Shown in pieces: positions 46,386-54,936 of a stretch of 64,000 nucleotides of DNA (its first letter is position 1; each line of letters begins with the position of its first letter). Location: the NCBI GenBank assembly GCA_958403385.1, contig CATXXC010000003.1, positions 62,001 to 126,000 on the forward strand, written 5' to 3'. Both the position numbers and the translations under genes were made by a program. This stretch comes from an uncultured Collinsella sp. GTDB taxonomy: Bacteria; Actinomycetota; Coriobacteriia; Coriobacteriales; Coriobacteriaceae. The notes beneath the pieces are model-generated. The model had not been told where the DNA came from. It saw only the letters and a list, made by a program, of their open reading frames with translations, and searched no databases.

Positions 46386-47258
46386 ATGGCAGCCTATCCT
46401 ATAAGCGTGCTCGGCTTTGGAGACAACGTTGTCGATAAGTACGAGCATATCAAGACTATGTATCCCGGCGGCAACGCAGTCAACTTCGCCGTCTTCGCCA
46501 AGAAGCTCGGTGTCGATCGCAGCGCCTACATGGGAATCTTCGGATCAGATGAGGAGGCCGAGCACGTTATAGCATCGCTTGAGGACGAGGGCGTCGAGCT
46601 TCTTCGCTGCCAGCAGGTCCTGGGCGTCAACGGCGCCGCTCGCGTGACCGTTGACAAGACCGGGGACCGTATCTTCCTGGGCTCCAATGAAGGCGGCATA
46701 CGTGGCGACATGCGCTACGTGATAGACCGCTTCGCCGCCGAGTACGTCAGCGGCTTCGATTTGGTGCACAGCGGCAACTACTGCTTCACCGAGCGCGAGC
46801 TCCCCAAGATCAAGGCTGCCGGTGTGCCTATCAGCTTCGACTTCTCCGATGACTCCACCGACGAGTACTTCGAGCAGATTGCGCCATTTGTGACGTACGC
46901 CTTTATGTCCATGGGCGACGCTTCCCTGGAGGATATCAAGGCGAAGCTCGAGTGGGTGAAGGCCCTTGGCCCTCAAATCGTATGCGCGTCGCGCGGGAGC
47001 AAGGGTTCCGTCGCCTATGACGGCGAAAACTTCTACGAGCAGGGCATCAAGCCCGTGGCGCCCGAGGAGCTCAAAGACGCTATGGCGGCCGGCGATTCAC
47101 TGCTGACGGCGTTTTTGGTCACCTATCTTTCCAAGAAGAAGGCCGGCGAGTGCGGCGAGGCCGCAATTCGCGAGAGCTTGGACTTCGCTGCCGGTTTTGC
47201 GGCGCAGACCTGCAAGATCGAGGGCAGTTGGGGCCACCCGCTGGTCTACGAGAACTAG
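46386..47258 (+). CDS. frlD: PfkB-family sugar kinase, FrlD-like
   Basis: 290 residues. FrlD phosphorylates fructoselysine at C6. N-terminal substrate motif YPGGNAVNFAVFAKKLG (about 26-42) and the catalytic block DAMAAGDSLLTAF with the base Asp237. The usual GAGD reads AAGD, a conservative change that leaves the catalytic Asp and following Gly order intact. GGAG at 46377 favours ATG 46386 over ATG 46374. Last gene of the operon; a terminator follows. Confidence 0.88.
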   Translation: MAAYPISVLGFGDNVVDKYEHIKTMYPGGNAVNFAVFAKKLGVDRSAYMGIFGSDEEAEHVIASLEDEGVELLRCQQVLGVNGAARVTVDKTGDRIFLGSNEGGIRGDMRYVIDRFAAEYVSGFDLVHSGNYCFTERELPKIKAAGVPISFDFSDDSTDEYFEQIAPFVTYAFMSMGDASLEDIKAKLEWVKALGPQIVCASRGSKGSVAYDGENFYEQGIKPVAPEELKDAMAAGDSLLTAFLVTYLSKKKAGECGEAAIRESLDFAAGFAAQTCKIEGSWGHPLVYEN

Positions 47259-47427
47259 TTTTTTGTCGTGGCGGGGTGTCTTGGGGCGCCCCGCATTGCG
47301 TTGGGAGTCAAGATGTCCGTTCGTGCCTGCGCGGCAGGATTTTGCTGTGCCGATGTCTACCAGAATCTGGATCCCCTGGGTTGCATCCAAGGGGGCCTCT
47401 CAGGAGCGCTTCGAGGGGTGCTTCTTG

Positions 47428-47480
47428 AGTATATGAAGGCAAAAGGGATATGCAATCTTCATATACGGCCTTCTTTTAGA
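47428..47480 (+). terminator. Probable terminator of the Amadori operon
   Basis: Inverted repeat GTATATGAAG/CTTCATATAC overlaps a second stem GAAGGC/GCCTTC that ends in TTTT. The two stems cannot form fully at the same time. Confidence 0.55.
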
Positions 47481-47606
47481 GGGCGTTGTCCTTACTCTTT
47501 CATCTCCTTGCTTCTGGACATTTTGTCTATAGGCAAGAGTCCATGGTCGAGACCATGGTGAAGTTCTGCGGCTAGTAATTACTGCATCACATATCTGTTG
47601 TTACCT

Positions 47607-47636
47607 GAGAGGCTCGCTTTTGCGGGCCTCTTTGCG
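47607..47636. terminator. Hairpin with T-run
   Basis: GAGAGGCTCGC-TTTT-GCGGGCCTCT followed by TTGC. Confidence 0.55.
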
Positions 47637-47670
47637 TTGCTATGGAGCCCTGGCCTGTCGATAAATAACG

Positions 47671-47700
47671 CGCCCGCTTGCTGGGGAGCAAGCGGGCGCC
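47671..47700 (-). terminator. Hairpin downstream of pknB
   Basis: GCGCCCGCTTGCT-GGGG-AGCAAGCGGGCGC, a perfect 13-bp stem about 50 nt beyond the pknB stop. There is no clear T-run, so termination is assumed. Confidence 0.6.
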
Positions 47701-47751
47701 GTTGAGCGAATATGTTTGCGGCCATAGCCGCTGCAGGTGATGGGTTGTCGA

Positions 47752-49698
47752 CTAGTTAGTCGTCGTGTCGGAATCGTCACCCGAGGCAGAGCCAGAAAGC
47801 GAAACCGTCAGCGTGATCGTGCTGTCGGTGGACTGCTTGCCGGTGGGGGAGACGCCCGTAACGGTGGCGTTTTCGTTGCCGCTCACGGGGTTGCCGTTCT
47901 GATCGCAGAATGCGATGTTGTAGAAACCGGCGTTGTTGAGCGCGGTGACGGCGGCGGAGATGCTCTTGCCGTACAGGTTACCCGGGACGCTGGCCTTGCC
48001 GGACTTCTTGGCGATGACGACGGTGATCGTGGCACCGGGCTTCTGCTTGCCGCTAGGGTTCCAGCTAATTACGGTGCCCTCGGTAACCGAGTCGTTTTCC
48101 TGGTAGCTCACGTCGACGCCAAAGCCAGCCATGTCGAGAGCGTTGCGTGCCTGGGCCTCGGTCATGTCGGTCAGATCGGGGACGGAGGTGGTGTCAGGAC
48201 CGCTGGAGACCTTATACGAGATGGTCGTGCCCTTCTCGACTTCCTTGCCGGCATCAGTGCCCTGCTCAAAGACCTGGCCTTCGTCGGCCTCGTTGGCCTC
48301 CTCGGTTGCGTTGCCCTTCAGGCCCACGCTTGCCAGCGCGGCCTCGGCCTGGTCCTTGGTTAGGCCGACGAGCTGCGGAACCTCAACTTTCTCGGAGGGC
48401 TTGGGGCCCTTGGAGATCACCAGGTTCACCTTGGAGCCCTTGGGCTTCTTAGTGTTGCCGTTGGGGGTCTGCTCGGCAACCTTGCCCTCGTCGACATCGT
48501 CGTTATAGCTCTGGTCGACAGTTCCGACCTCAAGGCCGGCCTCCTTGATCAGCTCGATAGCGGTCTGCTGGTCCTTGTTAAGCACATCGGGCACCGTAAC
48601 CTGCTCGCCCCCAAAGAGCCCGGTGGCGAAGGCCACCACAACGCCAACCACGGCGATTGCGGCGACTACGGCGGCGATAATCTTGTTCTTGTTGGACTTG
48701 GGCTGATCGACCTCGTAGGAACCGGTGGAACCCGAGACGGCGCTGCGGGGGTTGGTCTGTCCGCTTACGCCCGATACGGGGCGAACCATAGCGCGCGTGG
48801 AGTCAGACAGCTCACGGGTCTTGGTAGCGCCCAGGTCGCCCGCGGCGCCAATGATGCGCGTGGGCTCCGAGACGTTGACGGCACGGCCGGACAGGTAGCT
48901 GTTGAGCACCTGGCGCAGCTCGTCGGCCGTCTGGAAGCGGTTTGCCGGGTCCTTCTCCATGCACTTGAGGATGATGCGCTCCAGGTCGGCGTCGACGCCG
49001 GAGTTGATCTGGCTCGGCGGGATGGGGAGCTCGTTGACCTGCTTGAGCGCGACCGAGATGGCGTCGTCGCCGTCAAAGGGTACGCGGCCGGTGGCACACT
49101 CGTACATGACGACACCCAGCGAGTAGATATCCGAGGTGGGGCCGAGGTCCTGGCCGCGGGTCTGCTCGGGGCTGACGTAGTGGGCGGTGCCCAGCACGTT
49201 GTTATCCTGCGTGAGGTGGCTGTTCTTGGCGCGTGCGATGCCAAAATCCATGACCTTGATGTTGCCGTCGGGCAGCACCATGATGTTTTGCGGCTTAATG
49301 TCGCGGTGGATGATCTCGTGCTTGTGTGCGACCGAAAGCGCGGAGCTGATCTGCGAGCCGATCTGCGCGACCTTCTTGGGATCGAGGGCGCCGTGGCTCT
49401 TGATGCCGCTCTTAAGGTCGGTACCGCGCAGGTACTCCATGACGATGTAATAGGTGTCGCCGTCCTTGCCCCAATCGTAGACGCCCACGATATAGGGGGA
49501 GGAGAGGCCGGCTGCTGCCTGGGCCTCCTGCTTAAAGCGTGCGGCGAAGGTTGCGTCGCCAGCATACTGCGGCAGCATGATCTTGACGGCTACCGTGCGG
49601 TCGAGGACCTGGTCCTGTGCACGGTAGACGGTCGCCATGCCGCCTGTCCCCACCTTATCCTTGAGGAGGTATCTTCCCCCGAGGACCCTCTGTTCCAT
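47752..49698 (-). CDS. pknB: PASTA-domain Ser/Thr protein kinase PknB
   Basis: 648 residues. The kinase domain (about 10-270) has GTGGMATVYRAQDQ, VAVKIM (Lys), IIHRDIKPQNIMV and DFGIARA. A juxtamembrane linker leads to one membrane helix (about 340-362, IIAAVVAAIAVVGVVVAFATG). Four extracellular PASTA repeats follow (VTVPDV, VEVPQL, TSVPDL, ASVPGN), which sense muropeptides or lipid II, and a Ser/Asp-rich end. ATG 49698 (MEQRVL) has AGGAGCAGGA; an upstream ATG lies inside that site. Last gene of the minus-strand cluster. Confidence 0.97.
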   Translation of the reverse strand: MEQRVLGGRYLLKDKVGTGGMATVYRAQDQVLDRTVAVKIMLPQYAGDATFAARFKQEAQAAAGLSSPYIVGVYDWGKDGDTYYIVMEYLRGTDLKSGIKSHGALDPKKVAQIGSQISSALSVAHKHEIIHRDIKPQNIMVLPDGNIKVMDFGIARAKNSHLTQDNNVLGTAHYVSPEQTRGQDLGPTSDIYSLGVVMYECATGRVPFDGDDAISVALKQVNELPIPPSQINSGVDADLERIILKCMEKDPANRFQTADELRQVLNSYLSGRAVNVSEPTRIIGAAGDLGATKTRELSDSTRAMVRPVSGVSGQTNPRSAVSGSTGSYEVDQPKSNKNKIIAAVVAAIAVVGVVVAFATGLFGGEQVTVPDVLNKDQQTAIELIKEAGLEVGTVDQSYNDDVDEGKVAEQTPNGNTKKPKGSKVNLVISKGPKPSEKVEVPQLVGLTKDQAEAALASVGLKGNATEEANEADEGQVFEQGTDAGKEVEKGTTISYKVSSGPDTTSVPDLTDMTEAQARNALDMAGFGVDVSYQENDSVTEGTVISWNPSGKQKPGATITVVIAKKSGKASVPGNLYGKSISAAVTALNNAGFYNIAFCDQNGNPVSGNENATVTGVSPTGKQSTDSTITLTVSLSGSASGDDSDTTTN

Positions 49699-49830
49699 TC
49701 CTGCTCCTAACATAACTATTCGCTCAACGATGTGTGTAGTACCTACGATGTGGCCGCTGGGGCCGTGTGGCGCGTTGCCGCTAACTCTTCGGCCGCGGCG
49801 CGCCTCGGGTGTCCGATTCGATCATGGGCA

Positions 49831-52701
49831 TCACGCTCCCTGTGCGGCAAGCGCCGCGGTCAGGACGATGCCGGCGATCTTAGCGGCCTCGACGTCATGC
49901 TTGTCGAAATCCTCCAAGGCCACCGAGATGGCGACCGTGGGTGAATCGTAAGGTGCAAAGCCAACGAACATCGAGTTGACGTTGGTGCCGCCAGTCTCGG
50001 CCGAGCCGGTCTTGCCGGCAACCTTGACGCCGGGGATTTGGGCATCGGTGCCGGTGCCGGACTGGACGACGGCAAGCATGGCCTGCTTGACCTGGTCGGC
50101 CGTGGCGGAGCTGACGGCCTGACCCAGCGAGCGGGACTGCGTGGTCTTGACCACGGTTCCGTCCGGGGCGAGTACCTGGGCTACAAAGTACGGGTCCATG
50201 ATCACGCCGCTGTTAGCGATGGCGGCGGCAATCACGGCGTTTTGCATGACGGTGGTCTGCGGGCCGGGCGTGTGGTCCATGCCGACAGGCTGGCCGGCGC
50301 CGGCCCAGGCGGTCTCCCACTCGGTCATGAGCGACGGGTCGGCCATGATGGAGGCCGCGGAGGTCAGGTCCTGGCCGAGCTTTTGGCCGTAGCCAAAGGC
50401 GTTGGCAAACTGCACGAGCGTGTTTGCGCCAACTTCGTTTGCCACCTGGCCAAAGACGACGTTGGAGGACACGGCAAAGGCCTGCTGCAGGCTGATGGTG
50501 CCGTAGCTCTCGTTGGCAGAGTTGGTGACCTGTGCGTTGCCGATGTCCATGGAGCCGGGCGCCTGGTAGGTGCTGGTAAGGCTGGCGGTACCGGTCTCGA
50601 GTGCCGCGGAAAGCGTAACGACCTTAAACGTTGAGCCCGGCGTGTACAGCGCGTCCATGGCGCGATTGTACATGGAGCCGTCCTCGCCGCCGCCCGTCTG
50701 CAGCAGGGCATCGATGTTGGTGTTGTCGTAGGTGGGCGAGCTGGCACATGCGAGCACCGCGCCGGTACGCGGGTCGATGACCACCACAGCGCCCTTAAAG
50801 CCCTTGAGCGCCTGCTCGGCCGCCGTCTGGATGCGCGAGTCGATGGTGAGCTTGGCGGTGTTGCCCGGCTGGGTCTGGCCCGCGAGCGACGCGATGGCGT
50901 TGTTCCAGCTGGAGTAATCCTTAGAGCCGGTGAGCGTGTCGTTCATGACGCTCTCGATGGCGGTGGTGCCATACTGCTGGCTCACGTAGCCAACCACGTG
51001 CGCTGCCAGGTTACCGTTGGGGTAGGAGCGTACGTAGGTGCCGTCCTCCTGCTGCAGCGACTCGGCCAGCGTCACGCCGTCGGACGTGATGATGGAGCCG
51101 CGCTGGATGTACTTGGAGCGGGCGATGGTGTGGTTGTTGGTCGGCATGTCCTGATAGTCCTTGGCCTTAATGACCTGGACATAGGTGAGGTTGCCGATAA
51201 GGATGGCGAACAGCGCCGTAAAGGCGAGCACCGCGCGGGTTAGACGGTTGGCGAGCGCAACGCGGCCGAGCACACCGGATTCAGGCGTGTCGAGCAGGCG
51301 ACGTCGCATGCGCGAGCCGACGGAATGGCTGCCGCTGCCGTAGGAAGACGAGGTGGCAAAGCGCGTGCCCGTCGGGGCGGCGGCAGATGCGACCTGATCA
51401 TCGGTGATGGCGGCCATGGTGCCGGTGCCGGTAAGCTCGGCCTCGCGTCCGGTAGCCTCGTCACCGGCGCGCAGCAGGAGCGCGACGATGATAAAGCTCG
51501 CCAGCAGCGAGGAGCCGCCCTGGCTCATAAAGGGCAGGGTGACGCCGGTCAGCGGGATCAGGCGGGTGACGCCGCCCACGATCAAAAAGGCCTGGAAGCT
51601 GATGGCTGCCGTAAGACCCGTGGCGCTAAAGGCGGCGAGGTCGGATTTAGCGCGGGCAGCTGTGGTGAGGCCACGCACGGCAAAGAGCATAAACAGGATG
51701 AGCACGGCGCCGCCGCCCAAAAGGCCCATCTCCTCGCCGATAGCCGAGAAGATAAAGTCGGACTCGACGACAGGGATGTTGTTGGCCATGCCGTTGCCGA
51801 TGCCAACACCGACCAGACCGCCATCGGCAAGCGAGAAGAGCGACTGGACGATCTGGTAGCCCTGGCCCTGGGCGTCCTTAAACGGATCGACCCAAACCTG
51901 GAAACGCACCTGAACGTGCGATAGGAACTTGTAGGCGCCCACGGCTCCGACAGCTAAGAGCGCAAGGCCGATAACGACATACGAAAAGCGCCCCGTGGCA
52001 ACGTAGAGCATCAGCAAGAAGATGGTGTAGAACAGCACGGCCGAGCCCAGGTCGCGTTCGAAGACGACGACGAGCAGGCACACACCCCACACGGCAAACA
52101 GCGGCAGCAGCAGTCGCAGACGAGGGATCTTAAAGCCCAGGATCTTGCGGTTGGAGATGGAGAGCAGCTCGCGGTTCTCGGCCAAGTAGCCGGCCAGGAA
52201 CAGCACGATAAAGACCTTGGCGAACTCGCCAGGCTGGATGGTAAAGCCCGCGATGCGAATCCACAGCTTGGAGCCCGAGATCGTGGTGCCGATAAAGATG
52301 GGCAGCATCAGCAGGATGATGCCGATAATGCCAAAGGTGTACTTGTAGCGCATGACCACGTCGAGGTTTTTGACCAGTGCAAGCGTTCCCACCATCAGGG
52401 CCACCGAGACAAACAGGATGATGAGCTGTGAGATGGCGAGAGCGGGGGCGAGACGCGTCACGAACGTGATGCCGATGCCCGAAAGTATAAATACGATGGG
52501 TAGGATGGCGGGGTCGGCGCCGGGCGCCAAGATGCGCACGGCGATATGTGCCGCGGCGAAGGCGGCAAAGAGGCCGATCGGTACGGCGAGCGTCTCAAAG
52601 GAGATGGCAGCGCCCGCGGTGAGGACGTACATCGCATACAGCAGGATGACGGGGAACGCCGAGGCGATGAGCAAGAGCAGCTCGGTGTTGCGGCGACTCA
52701 T
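49831..52701 (-). CDS. SEDS glycosyltransferase fused to class B penicillin-binding protein
   Basis: 956 residues. Residues 1-430 form a complete SEDS polymerase (RodA/FtsW/SpoVE) with about ten membrane helices and motifs WIRIAGFTIQPGEFAKVFIV, FERDLGSAVLF and LPFMSQGGSSLLASFI. A linker (430-500) leads to a new membrane helix (AVLAFTALFAILIGNLTYVQ). The transpeptidase part has YTPGSTFKVV (SxxK), FAVSSNVVFG (SxN) and VAGKTGSAE (KTG). The reading frame is continuous with no internal restart visible. Elsewhere in actinobacteria rodA and pbpA are adjacent separate genes in this same cluster. ATG 52701 has GGGAG at 8 nt. Polymerises and crosslinks peptidoglycan. Confidence 0.95.
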   Translation of the reverse strand: MSRRNTELLLLIASAFPVILLYAMYVLTAGAAISFETLAVPIGLFAAFAAAHIAVRILAPGADPAILPIVFILSGIGITFVTRLAPALAISQLIILFVSVALMVGTLALVKNLDVVMRYKYTFGIIGIILLMLPIFIGTTISGSKLWIRIAGFTIQPGEFAKVFIVLFLAGYLAENRELLSISNRKILGFKIPRLRLLLPLFAVWGVCLLVVVFERDLGSAVLFYTIFLLMLYVATGRFSYVVIGLALLAVGAVGAYKFLSHVQVRFQVWVDPFKDAQGQGYQIVQSLFSLADGGLVGVGIGNGMANNIPVVESDFIFSAIGEEMGLLGGGAVLILFMLFAVRGLTTAARAKSDLAAFSATGLTAAISFQAFLIVGGVTRLIPLTGVTLPFMSQGGSSLLASFIIVALLLRAGDEATGREAELTGTGTMAAITDDQVASAAAPTGTRFATSSSYGSGSHSVGSRMRRRLLDTPESGVLGRVALANRLTRAVLAFTALFAILIGNLTYVQVIKAKDYQDMPTNNHTIARSKYIQRGSIITSDGVTLAESLQQEDGTYVRSYPNGNLAAHVVGYVSQQYGTTAIESVMNDTLTGSKDYSSWNNAIASLAGQTQPGNTAKLTIDSRIQTAAEQALKGFKGAVVVIDPRTGAVLACASSPTYDNTNIDALLQTGGGEDGSMYNRAMDALYTPGSTFKVVTLSAALETGTASLTSTYQAPGSMDIGNAQVTNSANESYGTISLQQAFAVSSNVVFGQVANEVGANTLVQFANAFGYGQKLGQDLTSAASIMADPSLMTEWETAWAGAGQPVGMDHTPGPQTTVMQNAVIAAAIANSGVIMDPYFVAQVLAPDGTVVKTTQSRSLGQAVSSATADQVKQAMLAVVQSGTGTDAQIPGVKVAGKTGSAETGGTNVNSMFVGFAPYDSPTVAISVALEDFDKHDVEAAKIAGIVLTAALAAQGA

Positions 52702-52717
52702 AAGCGGCACTCCCTTT

Positions 52718-54517
52718 CTAATTCTTATCGGAGGCTTCGGCCTCGGCGGACTGTTCGGCGGTTTTCTCGGAATCTGATTCGGAGGTCGATCCCTGATTGG
52801 TGTTGTCGCGAATCGTTTGCGCGTCGATCACCTGGCGGGTCTGCTCCTCGTCGATCTGGTGGCGGTACTTGGATATCGTGTCCTGCGCATCGTCGACACT
52901 TGTTTGCGGAATGCCCGCCTTGAGGCGGTTTTGCGTGTCTTCGGGCAGGTCGGATAGCTTGATGCTGGTTTCGCTTTCGAGCCAGTGGAGCTTGAGTCCG
53001 AGCGGCTTGCCGGGCAGGCCGCGCCAGACGGCGACATTGCCCTGGTAGGTACCCAGGTAGTACGAGCCGGTGACACCCGTGTAGGCCCAGATGCCAGCTG
53101 CCAGCACAAAGACGAGGGCCAGAATGGCGGCGATAGTAACGTTGCGGCGACGCACGCGCTGCGCCTCGCGCATAACGCCATCGTCAACCAGGTCAACGAC
53201 TACTACGGTCACGTTGTCGTGGCCGCCGGCAGCAAGCGCCGCGTCCACTAGGTTGTCGACGCAGATTTGCGCGGTTGAGGACTGCGTGGCGATGTTCTCG
53301 ATATCGCTATCGGGAATCATGCTCGAGAGGCCGTCGGAGCACAGGATCAGGCGGTCGCCTTCCTCGATATGCAGAGTGAAGTGGTCGGCATACATGGCGG
53401 GGTCCGAGCCCAGTGCGCGGGTGATGACCGAACGGTTGGGGTGGACGCGAGCCTCGTCTGCCGTGATCTCGCCGGCGTCCACGAGCTCCTCCACGTAGGA
53501 GTGGTCGCGGGTCACGCGGATGAGCGTGCCCTCGTGGAGCAGGTAGGCGCGAGAGTCGCCCACGTGGGCGATGGCGAGCGTGTCGTTTTCGATATAGGCG
53601 CAGGTGGCTGTGCAGCCCATGCCGGGCTTGCCCAGGCCGTTCAGGGCCGCCTCGATTACGGCGGCGTTGGCTGCCTCGACGGCTGCGGCCAGGCGTGCTG
53701 CGTCGGCGGACTGTGGGGCCGTCTTGGCAATAGTCTCGACGGCGATGGAAGAGGCTACCTCGCCGGCAGCGTGACCGCCCATGCCGTCGCATACGCAAAA
53801 GAGCGGCGACTGCACCAGGTAGGAATCCTCATTGTGCGGGCGCACGCAGCCAACGTCGGAGCGGGCGCCCCACATAAGTTGCGTGGTGGTGCCGGCATCA
53901 TAGGTCGAGTCGGTCTCGATGCGCTCCTCGGTCAGGGGCTCAAAGCTCATGGTCGAGCCGGGGTCTTTGAGCTTGGCCTCAACGGCGGCAACGTCGATCT
54001 CGGCTGTGTCACCGGGAGAGACGGTGTCGGTCTCGGCGTTTGATTCGGAATCGCCGGTGTCCGGGGAGCCGGGCTCCTCGGACACGCGGGCGGTCGACTC
54101 GTCGTCTTGCGGGCTGACGTCTATAGGCTCGGGCGCCGGCGTAGACGCGGGCGCAACCTCGGATGCCGGGGCTATGGGAAACGCCGGCGCGGCGGGCTCG
54201 GGTGCCGCAAACACCGCAGCGCTCTCGTTGATTGCCGCGGCGACGGGCTCTGCAAAGTGAGCCGGCGCCGGGGTTGCTTCGGGCGCTGTGGGCTGTTCCG
54301 CAGCATGTGCGCCGATGGGCGCCGCTGCGGCATCCTCTTCGTCCTCGTTATCGGCGAGATCCGAAATATCATGCGTTACATGCGAAAGAGGCAGGGAGAA
54401 CACGGTGTCCTCGGGTTCCACGGGTGCGGAGCCCGCTGGAGCGGCGTGGGCCGGCGCAGCTGTGGCGGCGGCCGGTGCCTCGGTCATAGTTGCGGACTTG
54501 TTCTCCTCGTCGATCAT
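52718..54517 (-). CDS. pstP: PP2C-family Ser/Thr phosphatase (PstP/PrpC)
   Basis: 599 residues. The C-terminal half holds the PP2C domain (about 210-450) with metal-binding motifs GARSDVGCVRPHNEDS, CDGMGGHAAGEVAS, GDSRAYLL, CSDGLSSM and GGHDNVTVVVV. A membrane helix (VTIAAILALVFVLAAGIWAY) and an extracytoplasmic tail follow. The first 200 residues are Ala/Glu/Pro-rich and probably disordered, an unusual extension compared with PstP. The start overlaps the fhaB stop by 4 nt (ATGA). It reverses PknB-type phosphorylation. Confidence 0.93.
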   Translation of the reverse strand: MIDEENKSATMTEAPAAATAAPAHAAPAGSAPVEPEDTVFSLPLSHVTHDISDLADNEDEEDAAAAPIGAHAAEQPTAPEATPAPAHFAEPVAAAINESAAVFAAPEPAAPAFPIAPASEVAPASTPAPEPIDVSPQDDESTARVSEEPGSPDTGDSESNAETDTVSPGDTAEIDVAAVEAKLKDPGSTMSFEPLTEERIETDSTYDAGTTTQLMWGARSDVGCVRPHNEDSYLVQSPLFCVCDGMGGHAAGEVASSIAVETIAKTAPQSADAARLAAAVEAANAAVIEAALNGLGKPGMGCTATCAYIENDTLAIAHVGDSRAYLLHEGTLIRVTRDHSYVEELVDAGEITADEARVHPNRSVITRALGSDPAMYADHFTLHIEEGDRLILCSDGLSSMIPDSDIENIATQSSTAQICVDNLVDAALAAGGHDNVTVVVVDLVDDGVMREAQRVRRRNVTIAAILALVFVLAAGIWAYTGVTGSYYLGTYQGNVAVWRGLPGKPLGLKLHWLESETSIKLSDLPEDTQNRLKAGIPQTSVDDAQDTISKYRHQIDEEQTRQVIDAQTIRDNTNQGSTSESDSEKTAEQSAEAEASDKN

Positions 54518-54930
54518 CGACGGTTCACCTTCATGACCACGTCGCCAATCTGGACTTCGTCGCCTTCGCGCAGCGTCGCGGGCTCCACCAGCTGGCGGCC
54601 GTTGACGAGCGTGCCGTTAAGCGAGTTGAGGTCTTCGATGATGAGCGCCGGGCCCTGCAGCGAAAAGCGCGCATGCGAGGCCGAGACGAACGGTTCGTTG
54701 ATGCAGATGTCCGAAGATGGCGAGCGACCGACGATGACGGGGCCGAGCATGTCTACGTGGATGCCGCGGATACCGCGCGGACCCTTGTCCACATCGATCG
54801 TCCAAATGGCCGAGTCGCGGCGCTGTCCGCGCACAAGTCCCACGCCGGTCTTCATGACGGCGAACAGGAAGATATAGAGCAGGGCGACCAGGACGATGCG
54901 GCCTGCAAAAAGGACGATATCGATGTTCAT
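54514..54930 (-). CDS. fhaB: FHA-domain protein FhaB-like, membrane-anchored
   Basis: 138 residues. An N-terminal membrane helix (IVLFAGRIVLVALLYIFLFA) precedes a C-terminal FHA domain that binds phosphothreonine: IVGRSPSSDICINEPFVSAS, HARFSL and DLNSLNGTLVNGRQL. It resembles FhaB/FipA, which links PknB signalling to the division machinery. It lies 6 nt after fhaA and overlaps pstP. Confidence 0.92.
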   Translation of the reverse strand: MNIDIVLFAGRIVLVALLYIFLFAVMKTGVGLVRGQRRDSAIWTIDVDKGPRGIRGIHVDMLGPVIVGRSPSSDICINEPFVSASHARFSLQGPALIIEDLNSLNGTLVNGRQLVEPATLREGDEVQIGDVVMKVNRR

Positions 54931-54936
54931 AAGCGA

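Larger units (their letters stand above)
47259..47751. other. Convergent intergenic region, 493 bp
   Basis: No gene is supported. It holds GTATATGAAG...CTTCATATAC and a GCCTTCTTTT terminator (47428-47480), a second hairpin with T-run (47607-47636) and a third hairpin (47671-47700) on the pknB side. Confidence 0.6.

Noticed and set aside
47268..47561. A 97-codon frame after the Amadori operon
   Set aside because: It runs through two terminator-like hairpins, has no proper ribosome site and no coding character.
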